Positions 1-8,070 are shown, counted from the stretch's first letter. The stretch is DNA of 64,000 nucleotides from Streptomyces sp. ISL-98 (GCF_018614055.1 NZ_JAGGPB010000001.1:1-64000), one strand, 5' to 3'. Numbers and translations: made by a program. The notes: generated by a model from the sequence alone, not told the origin.

Positions 1-153
1 GCGGGCTTTCCTCCGGGCTTTCGTTCGGTATTTCGTGTTTCCGACTCTATCAGACTCTTTCGTGTCCGACTTCCTCGGTGCTTTCCAGTTCTTCGCTTTC
101 GCGTTTCCCTTTCCGGCGATCACTACTTTAGCGGATTTCCCTTGCGGCTCATA
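1..153 (-). promoter_or_regulatory. Promoter and leader of an rRNA operon (partial, runs off left edge)
   Basis: Read on the minus strand, this A/G-rich stretch matches the leader that precedes 16S rRNA in Streptomyces as I remember it. The remembered pieces are GAAAGAGTCTGATAGAGTC (about 58-40) and CCCGGAGGAAAGCCCGC (17-1). TAGAGT at 49-44 and TAAAGT at 130-125 look like -10 boxes of separate promoters, but clear -35 boxes are not visible. Base composition is far lower in C than the neighbouring genes. The 16S gene itself would start within about 200 bases beyond the left edge, on the minus strand, in line with the glycosylase gene upstream. Identification is by recall, not alignment. Confidence 0.72.
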
Positions 154-322
154 ATCGAGCCGGTGGGCTTGAATTCGGGCATGCCGAAATTCGTACCCGT
201 CAGGGAAGTCGAAGGTAGTGGTTGGCCGCTTCGAGGTGCTTCGGTTCGGCCCGAGGGCCCGTATCGAAAGCACTGCCCGTGTCAAGCGGCTCGGGCTACG
301 TTAGGCGTCCGCCGGGTCCGAG
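154..322. other. Intergenic, upstream of rRNA leader
   Basis: No gene is supported here. The notable element is an imperfect palindrome at 171-192 centred on GCATGC, with GAATTCGG facing CCGAAATTC. It lies between the end of the glycosylase gene and the presumed rRNA promoters, so it could be a terminator-like hairpin or an upstream activation site. Short open frames through this stretch have no recognisable protein and no ribosome binding site. Confidence 0.5.
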
Positions 323-964
323 TCAAGTTGATCGGCGGCGAGGCTTGTGCGCCCTGAAAACGCTCACCGTGGGGTCGTCGGCGACCCAGAAGCGCCAGGG
401 GTGGTGCGCGCCGTCGCCGCCCACTCCGGTGCGTGGGCCGTTCTGCACCAGCTCAGCGGGGGCGGGGGTGCCGTGCAGTACATATAGAGCGGAGCCTGGG
501 CCGTCGCAGAGGTCGGTGCCGTCGAGGGTGCGGTCGATGGCCAGTGCGGTCGCGAGGCGGGCCGGGCCTTTGGCCAGTTCCTTGTCATTTCGGGCTGATA
601 GTCGCCGTTTGCGGACGAGATCGTGGCCCCGTGTCACCTCTCCCGCGCGCAGGAGGACGCCGCTCGCCGTGTGTTCCTGGCCGCAGACCAGGTTGAGGCT
701 GAACCACATGCCGTAGATGAAGTAGACGTACACATGTCCGGGCGGGCCGAACATCGAGGCGTTGCGTCGGGTCTTTCCACGGAAGGCGTGGGAGCCGGGG
801 TCGCCCGGGCCGTCGTACGCCTCGACCTCGGTGAGGCGGAGCTCGATCGGGCCGTCTGCGGTCTCGCGTACCAGGGTGCGGCCCAGCAGATCGGGGGCGA
901 CCTCCAGTACAGGGCGGTCGAAGAACGCGCGAGGGAGCGGCGTACGGTCGGGGTCCGTGATCAT
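323..964 (-). CDS. mpg: DNA-3-methyladenine glycosylase (AAG/MPG family)
   Basis: 213 residues, the usual length for bacterial homologues of the alkyladenine glycosylase family, which removes alkylated purines and starts base excision repair. The family signature is visible: TEVEAY (residues about 46-51, containing the catalytic Glu), [14 protein letters not shown], and the [16 protein letters not shown] segment that forms the DNA-intercalating and base-pocket region. The ATG start at 964 follows no strong ribosome binding site but gives the normal N-terminus. It is transcribed toward the rRNA leader and is not obviously in an operon with the divergent spo0M-like gene. Confidence 0.93.
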   Translation of the reverse strand: MITDPDRTPLPRAFFDRPVLEVAPDLLGRTLVRETADGPIELRLTEVEAYDGPGDPGSHAFRGKTRRNASMFGPPGHVYVYFIYGMWFSLNLVCGQEHTASGVLLRAGEVTRGHDLVRKRRLSARNDKELAKGPARLATALAIDRTLDGTDLCDGPGSALYVLHGTPAPAELVQNGPRTGVGGDGAHHPWRFWVADDPTVSVFRAHKPRRRST

Positions 965-1100
965 GCCCTCCGAGCGTAGTGGATGTCGTCCGTTCGGGTG
1001 GGTGGCGGCCGGGCGGCCGCTTTGTCAGGGTGAGGGCGCGGAACCGGGCGTCCCCGTTCCGCGTTTGTAGTGGTCAGAACCAAGAGCTGGGGAGGAAGAC

Positions 1101-1883
1101 ATGGGCTTCAAGAAGTTGCTGGCGAGCCTGGGTGCCGGTGGCGCGTCGGTGGAGACGGTGCTGACCGAGGCGAACGTCGTGCCGGGTGGCGTGGTCCAGG
1201 GCGAGGTGCGTATTCAAGGCGGCTCGGTGGATCAGCAGATCGAGGCGCTCTCCGTGGGGCTGCAGGCCCGCGTCGAGGTCGAGGGTGGTGACCAGGAGGT
1301 CAAGCAGGACATCGAGTTCACGAAGCAGCGGCTCGGTGGCGCCTTCGAGGTGAAGGCCGGTGCGGTGCATGTGGTGCCGTTCGGGCTGGAGATTCCGTGG
1401 GAGACGCCGGTCACGAGCATTGCCGGTCAGCAGCTGCACGGGATGAACATCGGAGTGACGACCGAGCTGGAGATCGCGCGGGCCGTCGACTCGGGCGACC
1501 TGGACCCGATCAATGTTCACCCGCTGCCGGCGCAGCAGGCGCTGCTGGATGCCTTCGTACAGCTGGGCTTCCGCTTCAGGAGTGCGGACATGGAGCGCGG
1601 TCACATCCGCGGGACGCGCCAGCGGCTGCCGTTCTACCAGGAGATCGAGTTCGCTCCGCCGCAGCAGTACCGCGGGCTCAACCAGGTCGAGCTGACCTTC
1701 ATCGCGGACGACCGGGAGATGGACGTCGTCCTGGAGATGGACAAGAAGCCGGGGCTCTTCAGTGAGGGCAGCGACTCCTACCGGTCCTTCAAGGTCGGGC
1801 TGAACGACTTCCAGGGGACCGACTGGGTCGCGTACCTCAACCAGTGGCTCGCGCAGGTCGGCGGCCAGCGCAACTGGCTCTAG
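1101..1883 (+). CDS. spo0M: Spo0M-family (sporulation-control) arrestin-like protein
   Basis: 260 residues with the N-terminal pattern of the SpoOM family: a short helix ([14 protein letters not shown]) followed by beta strands with [14 protein letters not shown] and, later, [14 protein letters not shown]. Members adopt an arrestin-like beta-sandwich; in Bacillus Spo0M affects sporulation and cell division, while its role in Streptomyces is not settled. The ATG at 1101 is preceded by GGGGAGGAAG, a strong ribosome binding site. It is followed 56 bases later by the PEBP gene on the same strand, so co-transcription is likely up to the terminator near 2500. Confidence 0.88.
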   Translation: MGFKKLLASLGAGGASVETVLTEANVVPGGVVQGEVRIQGGSVDQQIEALSVGLQARVEVEGGDQEVKQDIEFTKQRLGGAFEVKAGAVHVVPFGLEIPWETPVTSIAGQQLHGMNIGVTTELEIARAVDSGDLDPINVHPLPAQQALLDAFVQLGFRFRSADMERGHIRGTRQRLPFYQEIEFAPPQQYRGLNQVELTFIADDREMDVVLEMDKKPGLFSEGSDSYRSFKVGLNDFQGTDWVAYLNQWLAQVGGQRNWL

Positions 1884-1939
1884 TTCGGATTCCAGGCTCG
1901 CAAGCTGTCAGGCAGGACAGCCCAATCGGAGGTTCAGAC

Positions 1940-2476
1940 GTGTCCGAGGCGAAGAGGCCGCCGCTTCCTCATGACTTCCATCCGCCGGTGCCCTCCTTCA
2001 CCGTGGTGAGTGAGGACGTCACGCACGGGTCGGTGTTGAAGGACGCTCAGGTCAAGGCGGGCGGCGATACGTCGCCGCATCTTCGGTGGGAGGGTTTCCC
2101 CGCCGGGGCCAAGAGCTTTGCCGTGACGTGCTTCGATCCTGACGCGCCGACCGGCAGTGGGTTCTGGCACTGGACCGTGTTCGACATTCCGGCGTCGGTC
2201 ACGGAGCTGCCTGCCGGGGCGGGCAGCGGGAAGTTCGAGGGTTTGCCCGAGGGCGCCGTTCAGGTCCGTAATGACTACGGAACGAAGGACTTCGGCGGGG
2301 CTGCGCCGCCGGCCGGTGAGAAGCACCGCTATGTGTTCACCGTGTACGCGGTGGACAGCGAGAAGCTCGGGCCGGATGCCGACGTCTCCCCCGCTGTCGT
2401 CGGGTTCAATCTGCGCTTCCACACGCTGGGGCGTGCGCAGTTGGTGGCCGAGTACGAGGCTCCCGCGCAGATTTGA
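1940..2476 (+). CDS. YbhB/YbcL Raf-kinase-inhibitor-like (PEBP) protein
   Basis: 178 residues. The PEBP fold signature is clear: [15 protein letters not shown] (ligand-pocket Asp/Pro/His region), followed by a later segment containing TKDFGG and [11 protein letters not shown]. Bacterial members bind small anionic ligands or act as protease or kinase modulators; the exact ligand is unknown. I use the GTG at 1940 because CGGAGG lies eight bases upstream and the protein then begins with the typical hydrophilic leader; the longer open frame from 1844 overlaps the preceding gene. It lies downstream of the spo0M-like gene and ahead of a strong hairpin terminator. Confidence 0.92.
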   Translation: MSEAKRPPLPHDFHPPVPSFTVVSEDVTHGSVLKDAQVKAGGDTSPHLRWEGFPAGAKSFAVTCFDPDAPTGSGFWHWTVFDIPASVTELPAGAGSGKFEGLPEGAVQVRNDYGTKDFGGAAPPAGEKHRYVFTVYAVDSEKLGPDADVSPAVVGFNLRFHTLGRAQLVAEYEAPAQI

Positions 2477-2493
2477 TCGTTCATCCTCTGTTT

Positions 2494-2538
2494 GCCCGCC
2501 CCCGGTCTTGGAAGAGATCAGGGGCGGGCATCTTTTTA
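2494..2538 (+). terminator. Rho-independent terminator after PEBP gene
   Basis: A perfect 9-bp stem, GCCCGCCCC (2494-2502) with GGGGCGGGC (2521-2529), is followed by TCTTTTTATT. The T-run is unusually good for this genome. It sits 18 bases after the PEBP stop codon and separates that unit from the HNH nuclease gene. Confidence 0.9.
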
Positions 2539-2619
2539 TTGCGTTGTCCATCTCGGTGTGCCCGGTCAGAGTTGATCCAAGCCCGCCATGGGGTGGGCGG
2601 GCGCAGGGAGGTGGGCGGG

Positions 2620-3123
2620 ATGCGGGACACGCTGGTACTGAACGCGAGCTTCGAGCCGCTGTCGACGGTGACGTTGAACCGCGCGGTGGTGCTTGTCCTG
2701 ACGGACAAGGCCGTCGTCGAGCAGGCGCATCCCGGACTGCTGATGCGTGCGGCCGCCGTGGAACTTCCGGTTCCGCAGGTGATCAGGCTCTGCCGGTATG
2801 TACGGGTGCCCTTCCGAAGACAGGCACCGTGGTCGAGGCGCGGCGTGCTGGTCCGCGACCAGCACCGGTGTGCGTACTGCGGGCGTCGGGCCACGACCGT
2901 CGACCACGTGGTGCCGCGGGCGCAGGGTGGCGGGGACAGCTGGCTGAATACGGTGGCGTCCTGCGCGGAGGACAACCACCGCAAGGCGGACCGTACGCCG
3001 GAGGAGGCGGGGATGCCGTTGCTGCGGCGGCCGTTCATACCGTCGCCCGCCGACGCGATGCTGCTGGCGTTGGGGGCTGATGAGCGGTCCGTGCTGCCGG
3101 AGTGGCTGGCGCAGCCGGCGTAG
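2620..3123 (+). CDS. HNH endonuclease-family protein
   Basis: 167 residues. The C-terminal half has a zinc-type HNH motif: RCAYCGRRATTVDHVVPRA (first His of the nuclease core in DHV), then NTVASCAEDNHRK. The N-terminal half (LVLNASFEPLSTVTLNRAV) is the conserved leader of the actinobacterial 5-methylcytosine-restriction-like HNH subfamily found as a single housekeeping gene. Function in vivo is unknown. The ATG at 2620 has GGGAGG ten bases upstream; an in-frame GTG at 2611 would add three residues. A small GCCCGCC/GGCGGGC hairpin at 2581-2602 lies in the leader, overlapping the region before the Shine-Dalgarno. Confidence 0.9.
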   Translation: MRDTLVLNASFEPLSTVTLNRAVVLVLTDKAVVEQAHPGLLMRAAAVELPVPQVIRLCRYVRVPFRRQAPWSRRGVLVRDQHRCAYCGRRATTVDHVVPRAQGGGDSWLNTVASCAEDNHRKADRTPEEAGMPLLRRPFIPSPADAMLLALGADERSVLPEWLAQPA

Positions 3124-3154
3124 GAGTGGCGTAGGGAGTTGCTGTACGACGCGG

Positions 3155-3182
3155 AAGCCCGCCTCCTGTAGGAGGCGGGCTT
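3155..3182. terminator. Bidirectional terminator between convergent genes
   Basis: A perfect 12-bp inverted repeat, AAGCCCGCCTCC with loop TGTA, lies exactly between the converging HNH nuclease and TSUP genes. Either strand ends in a short T-rich tail, so it probably ends both transcripts. Confidence 0.9.
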
Positions 3183-3195
3183 TCGTGTGTCGGTG

Positions 3196-3969
3196 TCAGC
3201 GCAGCAGCAGTTGGACGATGGCCAGCGTCCCTACGGCCACGATCACTGTGCGCAGGATCGCCGGGGGAAGGCGGCGGCCGATCTTGGCTCCGATCTGGCC
3301 GCCGAGGGTGGAGCCGACCGCGATGAGTGCGACCGCCGTCCAGTCGAATTCCGCGGCGAAGACGAAGAAGAGCGCGGCGATGGAGTTGACGACCGCGGCA
3401 AGGACGTTCTTGGTGGCGTTGATGCGCTGCAAGGTGTCGTTGAGCAGCATGCCCATCAGTGCGACGTAGATGATTCCTTGGGCCGCGGTGAAGTAGCCGC
3501 CGTACACGCTGGCCAGCATGAGGGCGACGAAGAGGAGCGGGCCGCCGTTCTCGGAGGCGTGGGAGCCGTTGCGGTCGCGGCGGCGCTGGACGGCCTTGGT
3601 GATGCGGGGTTGCAGGACCACCAGGACGAGGGCGAGGCCGACGAGGACGGGGACGATCGTCTCGAAGGCTGTCGGTGGCAGTGCGAGGAGCAGTACGGCT
3701 CCGCAGAAGCCGCCGGTCGCGGCCGCCAGGCTCAGGCGCAGGATGCGGTCGCGCTGGCCGGTGAGTTCCTTGCGGTAGCCGATGGCGCCGCTGACGGCTC
3801 CCGGTATCAGGCCGAGGGCGTTGGAGACGGTTGCGGTGACCGGCGGCAGGCCGGTGGCGAGCAGGACGGGGAACGTGATCAACGTGCCTGATCCCACGAT
3901 GGTGTTGATGGTTCCGGCGCCGACGCCTGCCGCGAAGATCGCGAGCATTTCCCAGATGGACAAGGCCAT
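3196..3969 (-). CDS. TSUP (TauE/SafE) family membrane transporter
   Basis: 257 residues with about eight hydrophobic segments. The N-terminus AAGVGAGTINTIVGSGTLITFP is the hallmark of the TSUP family: a glycine-rich helix, then the VGSG motif repeated in the second half as GSTLGGQIGAKIGRRLP. Members are thought to export or import sulfite, sulfonates and other small organic anions through the cytoplasmic membrane; the substrate here cannot be read from sequence. A charged cytoplasmic loop (QRRRDRNGSHASENG) splits the two repeats. The gene is monocistronic, converging on the HNH gene. Confidence 0.92.
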   Translation of the reverse strand: MALSIWEMLAIFAAGVGAGTINTIVGSGTLITFPVLLATGLPPVTATVSNALGLIPGAVSGAIGYRKELTGQRDRILRLSLAAATGGFCGAVLLLALPPTAFETIVPVLVGLALVLVVLQPRITKAVQRRRDRNGSHASENGGPLLFVALMLASVYGGYFTAAQGIIYVALMGMLLNDTLQRINATKNVLAAVVNSIAALFFVFAAEFDWTAVALIAVGSTLGGQIGAKIGRRLPPAILRTVIVAVGTLAIVQLLLR

Positions 3970-4046
3970 CTCCTTCGGTGTTCAGGGAAGCCTCCCCGCC
4001 ATGAAGGTCGAGGGGCTCCCTGATCATGCACGAAGGCGGGGCCGGG

Positions 4047-4976
4047 TCAGTCGACCGGGGGCTCCTCGCGGCGCTCCTTGCCGGTGTTGAAACCGGGGAC
4101 GCCTCCGCCGAGGTTGCCGAAGGCGCCGCTGAGGCCCTTGAGGGCGTCGCCGATTTCGCTGGGTACGATCCAGAGCTTGTTCGCGTCGCCCTCGGCGATC
4201 TTCGGAAGCATCTGGAGGTACTGGTACGAGAGGAGCTTCTGGTCCGGGTCGCCCGCGTGGATGGACTCGAAGACCGTACGGATGGCCTGTGCCTCGCCCT
4301 CGGCGCGCAGCGCGGATGCCTTGGCCTCACCTTCGGCGCGCAGGATCGCGGACTGCTTCTCGCCTTCGGCGGTGAGGATCGCGGACTGCCGGATGCCCTC
4401 GGCGGTGAGGATCGCGGCGCGCTTGTCGCGGTCGGCGCGCATCTGCTTCTCCATCGAGTCCTGGATGGAGGTCGGCGGCTCGATCGCCTTGAGCTCGACG
4501 CGGTTGACGCGGATGCCCCACTTGCCGGTGGCCTCGTCGAGGACGCCGCGCAGGGCCGCGTTGATCTCCTCGCGGGAGGTCAGGGTCCGCTCCAGGTCCA
4601 TGCCACCGATGATGTTGCGGAGGGTCGTGACGGTGAGCTGCTCGATCGCCTGGATGTAGCTGGCGACTTCGTACGTCGCGGCGCGGGCGTCGGTCACCTG
4701 GTAGTAGATGACCGTGTCGATGTTGACGACCAGGTTGTCCTGGGTGATCACCGGCTGGGGCGGGAAGGGCACGACCTGTTCGCGGAGGTCGATCCGGTTG
4801 CGGATCGAGTCGATGAACGGGACGACGATATTCAGGCCCGCGTTGAGCGTCCGCGTGTAGCGGCCGAAGCGCTCGACGATGGCGGCGCTGGCCTGCGGGA
4901 TGACCTGGATCGTCTTGATCAGGGCGATGAAGACCAGCACCACCAGAATGATCAGGACGATGATGACGGATGACAT
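4047..4976 (-). CDS. SPFH/band-7 domain protein (stomatin-like)
   Basis: 309 residues: one N-terminal membrane anchor (residues 4-25), the SPFH domain (about 25-200, with AAIVERFGRYTRTLNAGLN and RVELKAIEPP), then a helical tail carrying three to four near-repeats of the type AILTAEGxxQS. Such proteins form oligomeric membrane microdomain scaffolds and often partner an NfeD protein. An nfeD-like gene lies just upstream on the same strand (5111-5539), supporting a paired function in membrane organisation or stress. The acidic C-terminus ends GFNTGKERREEPPVD. Confidence 0.94.
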   Translation of the reverse strand: MSSVIIVLIILVVLVFIALIKTIQVIPQASAAIVERFGRYTRTLNAGLNIVVPFIDSIRNRIDLREQVVPFPPQPVITQDNLVVNIDTVIYYQVTDARAATYEVASYIQAIEQLTVTTLRNIIGGMDLERTLTSREEINAALRGVLDEATGKWGIRVNRVELKAIEPPTSIQDSMEKQMRADRDKRAAILTAEGIRQSAILTAEGEKQSAILRAEGEAKASALRAEGEAQAIRTVFESIHAGDPDQKLLSYQYLQMLPKIAEGDANKLWIVPSEIGDALKGLSGAFGNLGGGVPGFNTGKERREEPPVD

Positions 4977-5110
4977 CGCGTACCCCGTGCCCTTCGTGTC
5001 GTGCTTCTCGGGAGACCGGTCAGGACTATCTGATAACTGAAGATCGATCTTTCCAGAACGCGGTGCGGTGTGTGGGGTGTTCGGCTCAGCTCATGGGCAT
5101 TCGGCTCGGC

Positions 5111-5539
5111 TCACATGACGACGGCCGTGGCTCCGTCGATCTCGATGACGTCGACGTGCTCGCCCGGTTCGAAGATCTGGTCCGCGTCGAGGGACCGTGC
5201 GGACCAGATCTCGCCCGCGAGTTCGATCCGGCCACCGCTGCCGTCGACCCGTTCCACTACCACAGCCTGACGGCCCTTCAGCGCATCGACGCCGGTGGCC
5301 AGTTGGGGGCGCTCCGCCCGGTGTCTGGCCGCGATGGGACGTACGACTGCGATGAGCGCGACCGAGACAGCGGCGAAGACCAGTACTTGCGCGACCATGC
5401 CGCCGCCGAGGCCCGCGGTGACCGAGCCCGCGACCGCGCCGGCCGACAGCATTCCGAATTCGGGCATCGCGGTGACTACGAGCGGAATGCCCAGCCCCAC
5501 CGCACCGATCAGCCACCACACCCACGCGTCGATGTCCAC
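5111..5539 (-). CDS. NfeD-like membrane protein
   Basis: 142 residues: hydrophobic helices at about 5-25 and 40-63, then a C-terminal OB-fold domain of the NfeD type (LKGRQAVVVERVDGSGGRIELAG is split across strands here as KGRQAVVVERVDG and RIELAGEIWSAR). NfeD OB domains accompany SPFH proteins; short forms like this one lack the ClpP-like protease. The start is a GTG. Located 134 bases upstream of the stomatin-like gene on the same strand, so the two are probably one transcription unit, although the gap is long enough for a separate promoter. Confidence 0.9.
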   Translation of the reverse strand: MDIDAWVWWLIGAVGLGIPLVVTAMPEFGMLSAGAVAGSVTAGLGGGMVAQVLVFAAVSVALIAVVRPIAARHRAERPQLATGVDALKGRQAVVVERVDGSGGRIELAGEIWSARSLDADQIFEPGEHVDVIEIDGATAVVM

Positions 5540-5588
5540 GTGGTCATGGTAGGTGCGGGGGGTCTCCGCGGACAGGGCGTCCCCCAGG

Positions 5589-6386
5589 TCAGCCGAGAGG
5601 CAGACCCTGGGCCGTCCAGCGGTCGGACCTGCGCTCGACGATGAGCGGGAGGCCGAAGCAGAGGGAGAGGTTGCGGGAGGTCAGTTCGGTCTCCATGGGG
5701 CCCGCGGCAAGCACCTTGCCCTGACGGATCATCAGGACGTGGGTGAAGCCGGGGGCGATCTCCTCGACATGGTGCGTGACCATGATCATGGAGGGGGCGT
5801 ACGGGTCACGGGCGAGGCGGCCGAGACGGCGTACGAGGTCTTCGCGGCCACCGAGGTCGAGGCCGGCGGCGGGCTCGTCGAGGAGCAGCAGCTCGGGGTC
5901 GGTCATCATCGCGCGGGCGATCATCGTGCGCTTGCGCTCGCCCTCCGAGAGCGTGCCGAACTTCCGGTCGAGGAAATCCGTCATGCCGAGGCGGTCAAGG
6001 AAAGCGCGGGCGCGCTGCTCGTCGACCTCGTCGTAGTCCTCGTGCCAGGTGGCGGTCATGCCGTACGCGGCGGTGAGCACCGTCTGGAGCACGGTCTGGC
6101 GCTTGGGCAGCTTCTCGGCCATCGCGATGCCGGCCATGCCGATGCGGGGGCGGAGCTCGAAGACGTCCGTGCCGGGGCTGCCGAGCTGCTCGCCGAGGAC
6201 GGTGGTGGTGCCGGTGGAGGGGAAGAGGTAGCTGGAGGCGATGTTCAGCAGGGTGGTCTTGCCGGCGCCGTTCGGGCCGAGGATGACCCAGCGCTCGCCC
6301 TCTTTGACCGACCAGGAGACGTCGTCCACCAGAGCGCGTCCGTCGCGGACCACGGATACGTCCACCAGCTCCAGTACATCGCTCAT
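5589..6386 (-). CDS. Stand-alone ABC transporter ATP-binding protein
   Basis: 265 residues with all nucleotide-binding motifs: Walker A GPNGAGKTT (about 38-46), signature LSEGERKR, Walker B LLLLDEPAAGLDL and the switch His in MVTHHVEEI. It resembles the single-gene YlmA/ModF-type ATPases, which lack a cognate permease nearby; none is present here either. The ATG at 6386 (MSDVLELVD) is chosen over an upstream in-frame start at 6440 because GGGGAG lies just before it and the shorter form starts at the usual first beta strand. The transported substrate, if any, is unknown. Confidence 0.9.
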   Translation of the reverse strand: MSDVLELVDVSVVRDGRALVDDVSWSVKEGERWVILGPNGAGKTTLLNIASSYLFPSTGTTTVLGEQLGSPGTDVFELRPRIGMAGIAMAEKLPKRQTVLQTVLTAAYGMTATWHEDYDEVDEQRARAFLDRLGMTDFLDRKFGTLSEGERKRTMIARAMMTDPELLLLDEPAAGLDLGGREDLVRRLGRLARDPYAPSMIMVTHHVEEIAPGFTHVLMIRQGKVLAAGPMETELTSRNLSLCFGLPLIVERRSDRWTAQGLPLG

Positions 6387-6509
6387 GAGCGCGTTGTCTC
6401 CCCATGCAGTCTCGAGATTGTCGGGCGTACCTGTAGGCACAGCTCCAGGGAAAACCTACGCCACCGGTCGAGCGGCCCGGCTTCTAGGTCCGCCCTACGG
6501 TCGGGCCCG

Positions 6510-6620
6510 GGGTCCGGCCCAGGCTCCGACCCGGGTCCGCCCCAGGTCTGCGCCGGGTCCGGCGCCTGGCTCGGGTCCGGGTCTGTGGCCGGTCCGGCGC
6601 CTGGCTGTCCCGGTCTGTCC
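6510..6620. repeat. Degenerate GC-rich direct repeats in divergent promoter region
   Basis: Imperfect units of about 20 bases built on GGGTCCGGcGCCTGG recur four to five times. Two copies are exact over 16 bases, GGTCCGGCGCCTGGCT at 6556-6571 and 6591-6606. The block sits between the divergently transcribed ABC ATPase (minus) and the 262-residue unknown gene (plus). It may have arisen by slippage; no known operator was recognised. Confidence 0.7.
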
Positions 6621-6633
6621 ATAGGGTGGGCCC

Positions 6634-7422
6634 ATGCTCTTGGAACCACGCTCAGGACGGCTGGCCGCATGGGGAAATGCCCTTTTGGCCGGACTTGCTT
6701 CACCGGATGACGCCGCGCTCGGCATTGTCGGGGAGGACACGGTGCACCGGGTTGAAGGGGTGCCCGGGGAGGCGGGGCCGGTCGGGCTCACGCTGACCCT
6801 CGGGCGACTGCGCGGCCTGGGAGTGACCGGGTTCCGGGTTGCGCTCCCCGCGCCCGGGCATCCGCTGGGGCTCAGCGGGCCGCCGGAATTCAATGCGCGT
6901 GCGCTGGAGGCGGAGGAGGCGGTGGTCTGCTCCGGGGCGGCGTTCGGGCTCGTGCCGGAGGTGTACGAAGCGGGGCCGGCCGGTGATGTGCATACCGAGG
7001 TGACGTGGCACTGCCTGGCGGTACGGGAGGCTCCGCCGGCGGATGTGCCGTCGCTCGGGGAGGCCGAGCGGGAGCTCGCGGAGGCGCTGCGGGATGCGAC
7101 GGCGGTGCTCTCGCGGCTGGACGTCGCCGGGTCCGGGCCGGTGGCGGAGGCGGCGATCGATGCGTACCGGGCGCGGGTCGAGGGCGGCGGCGGGGAGTTG
7201 CTGGCTCCCGGGTATCCGCCGCGTGCGGTACGGGTCCTGGAGCTGGCGCAGCGGGTTGGGCTGCTGATCTCGGTGGCGTACGAGAACGGACACGGCGGTG
7301 CGGTGAGCGCGTCGGAGATCGCGGCGCGGGGGGAGGCACTGCGGCCGGTGGAGCGGGTGGCGCGGAGGGCTCAAGTGGCGGCGTACAACGCGTGGGTGGA
7401 GGAGCGCGAGCGGGGGGTGTGA
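6634..7422 (+). CDS. Conserved actinobacterial protein of unknown function
   Basis: 262 residues, not assigned to a named family by me. No signal peptide or membrane segment is evident. The central part (EVTWHCLAV, then a helical stretch from about 150 with AERELAEALRDATAVLSRLD) and the C-terminal helix (PVERVARRAQVAAYNAWVEERE) suggest a soluble alpha/beta protein. Coding character is strong, with heavily G/C-biased third positions across the whole frame. The ATG at 6634 is preceded by GGGTGGG. It faces away from the ABC ATPase gene and converges on chpE, with repeats and hairpins between. Confidence 0.85.
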   Translation: MLLEPRSGRLAAWGNALLAGLASPDDAALGIVGEDTVHRVEGVPGEAGPVGLTLTLGRLRGLGVTGFRVALPAPGHPLGLSGPPEFNARALEAEEAVVCSGAAFGLVPEVYEAGPAGDVHTEVTWHCLAVREAPPADVPSLGEAERELAEALRDATAVLSRLDVAGSGPVAEAAIDAYRARVEGGGGELLAPGYPPRAVRVLELAQRVGLLISVAYENGHGGAVSASEIAARGEALRPVERVARRAQVAAYNAWVEERERGV

Positions 7423-7471
7423 GCGGGGGCTCGGTGCGGGGGGCGTGCGGGAGCCTGTCGGCGGGGTGTGG

Positions 7472-7650
7472 GTGCGTGCCGGGAACTGCGTACCGTGCGG
7501 GTGCCTGCAGGCGCGATGTGGGGTGCGTACCGGGAACTGCCTACCGTGCGGGTGCCTGCGGGCAGGATGTGGGGGGCGTGCCAGGAACTGCGTACCGTGC
7601 GGGTGCCTGCGGCCGCGATGTGAGGCCGTGCCGTGTGGGTGCCTGCGGCG
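7472..7650. repeat. 51-bp tandem repeat, about 3.5 copies
   Basis: Three full units (7472-7522, 7523-7573, 7574-7624) and a shortened fourth share CCGTGCGGGTGCCTGC with about 85-90% identity. The period is 51 bases, a multiple of three, so all frames stay open across it. One forward frame reads a Cys-rich 17-residue repeat (NCVPCGCL core). No start with a ribosome binding site is obvious and the frame then runs antisense into chpE, so coding is doubtful. Confidence 0.85.
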
Positions 7651-7712
7651 CTGGTCCCCTCCCCGCGCCCCTTCCCGAAACCGGGGGCAAGCCCCGGACC
7701 TCCAGGGGGTGG

Positions 7713-7756
7713 GGAGGAGTGCCCCGGTCCGGGGATCCGGACCGGGGCACTCCTCC
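7713..7756. terminator. 20-bp perfect hairpin
   Basis: A perfect 20-bp inverted repeat with loop GGAT lies between converging genes: GGAGGAGTGCCCCGGTCCGG pairs with its exact complement at 7737-7756. No T-run follows, as is common in Streptomyces. It probably ends transcription from the plus-strand gene, and possibly also chpE read-through. Confidence 0.75.
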
Positions 7757-7766
7757 CGGGTAGCGG

Positions 7767-7801
7767 ACCGGCCCCCAGGCGCTGTGCGCCTGGGGGCCGG
7801 T
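7767..7801. terminator. 16-bp perfect hairpin downstream of chpE
   Basis: ACCGGCCCCCAGGCGC (7767-7782), loop TGT, and its exact complement (7786-7801). It starts 23 bases after the chpE stop codon on the minus strand and is therefore the likely chpE terminator. Confidence 0.82.
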
Positions 7802-7824
7802 GGTCACCGCTCGACCGGGGGTGG

Positions 7825-8070
7825 TCAGTGGTTGATGCCTTCGTTCCCGAAGGCCGGGTTCAGGACGCCGACCACGTTGATGGTGTTGCCGACGACGTTC
7901 ACCGGGATGGCGACCGGGGCCTGGACCAGGTTGCCCGAGGCGACGCCCGGGGACTGGACGGCCTTGCCGTTCGCGTGCGCACCGTCGGTGGCGGAGGCGA
8001 CGCCCGCACCGGCGGCGATGAGGCCTCCGGCAACCATCGTGACGGCAGCGGCCTTCTTCAGGGTCTTCAC
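7825..8070 (-). CDS. chpE: Chaplin ChpE, short secreted amyloid-forming surface protein
   Basis: 81 residues: a signal peptide (KTLKKAAAVTMVAGGLIAAGAG, cleavage after ASA near residue 27) and one chaplin domain, with the core motifs NVVGNTINVVGVLNPAFGN. Chaplins assemble into amyloid fibrils that coat aerial hyphae and lower surface tension. The two Cys found in other short chaplins are absent, as expected for ChpE. GTG start with AGGAGGA eight bases upstream. A GCTGCGG/CCGCAGC hairpin (8092-8112) sits just before the ribosome binding site. Its neighbour upstream is a two-component system on the same strand, 137 bases away. Confidence 0.95.
   Translation of the reverse strand: MKTLKKAAAVTMVAGGLIAAGAGVASATDGAHANGKAVQSPGVASGNLVQAPVAIPVNVVGNTINVVGVLNPAFGNEGINH

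Larger units (their letters stand above)
7423..7824. other. Gene-free region with tandem repeat, dispersed element and two hairpins
   Basis: This 400-base gap between convergent genes holds three things described separately: a 51-bp tandem repeat (7472-7650), a CCCCTTCCCG-type repeat fragment (about 7658-7700) of the dispersed palindromic family seen elsewhere in the window, and two perfect long hairpins (7713-7756 and 7767-7801). I see no credible gene in it. Confidence 0.75.
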
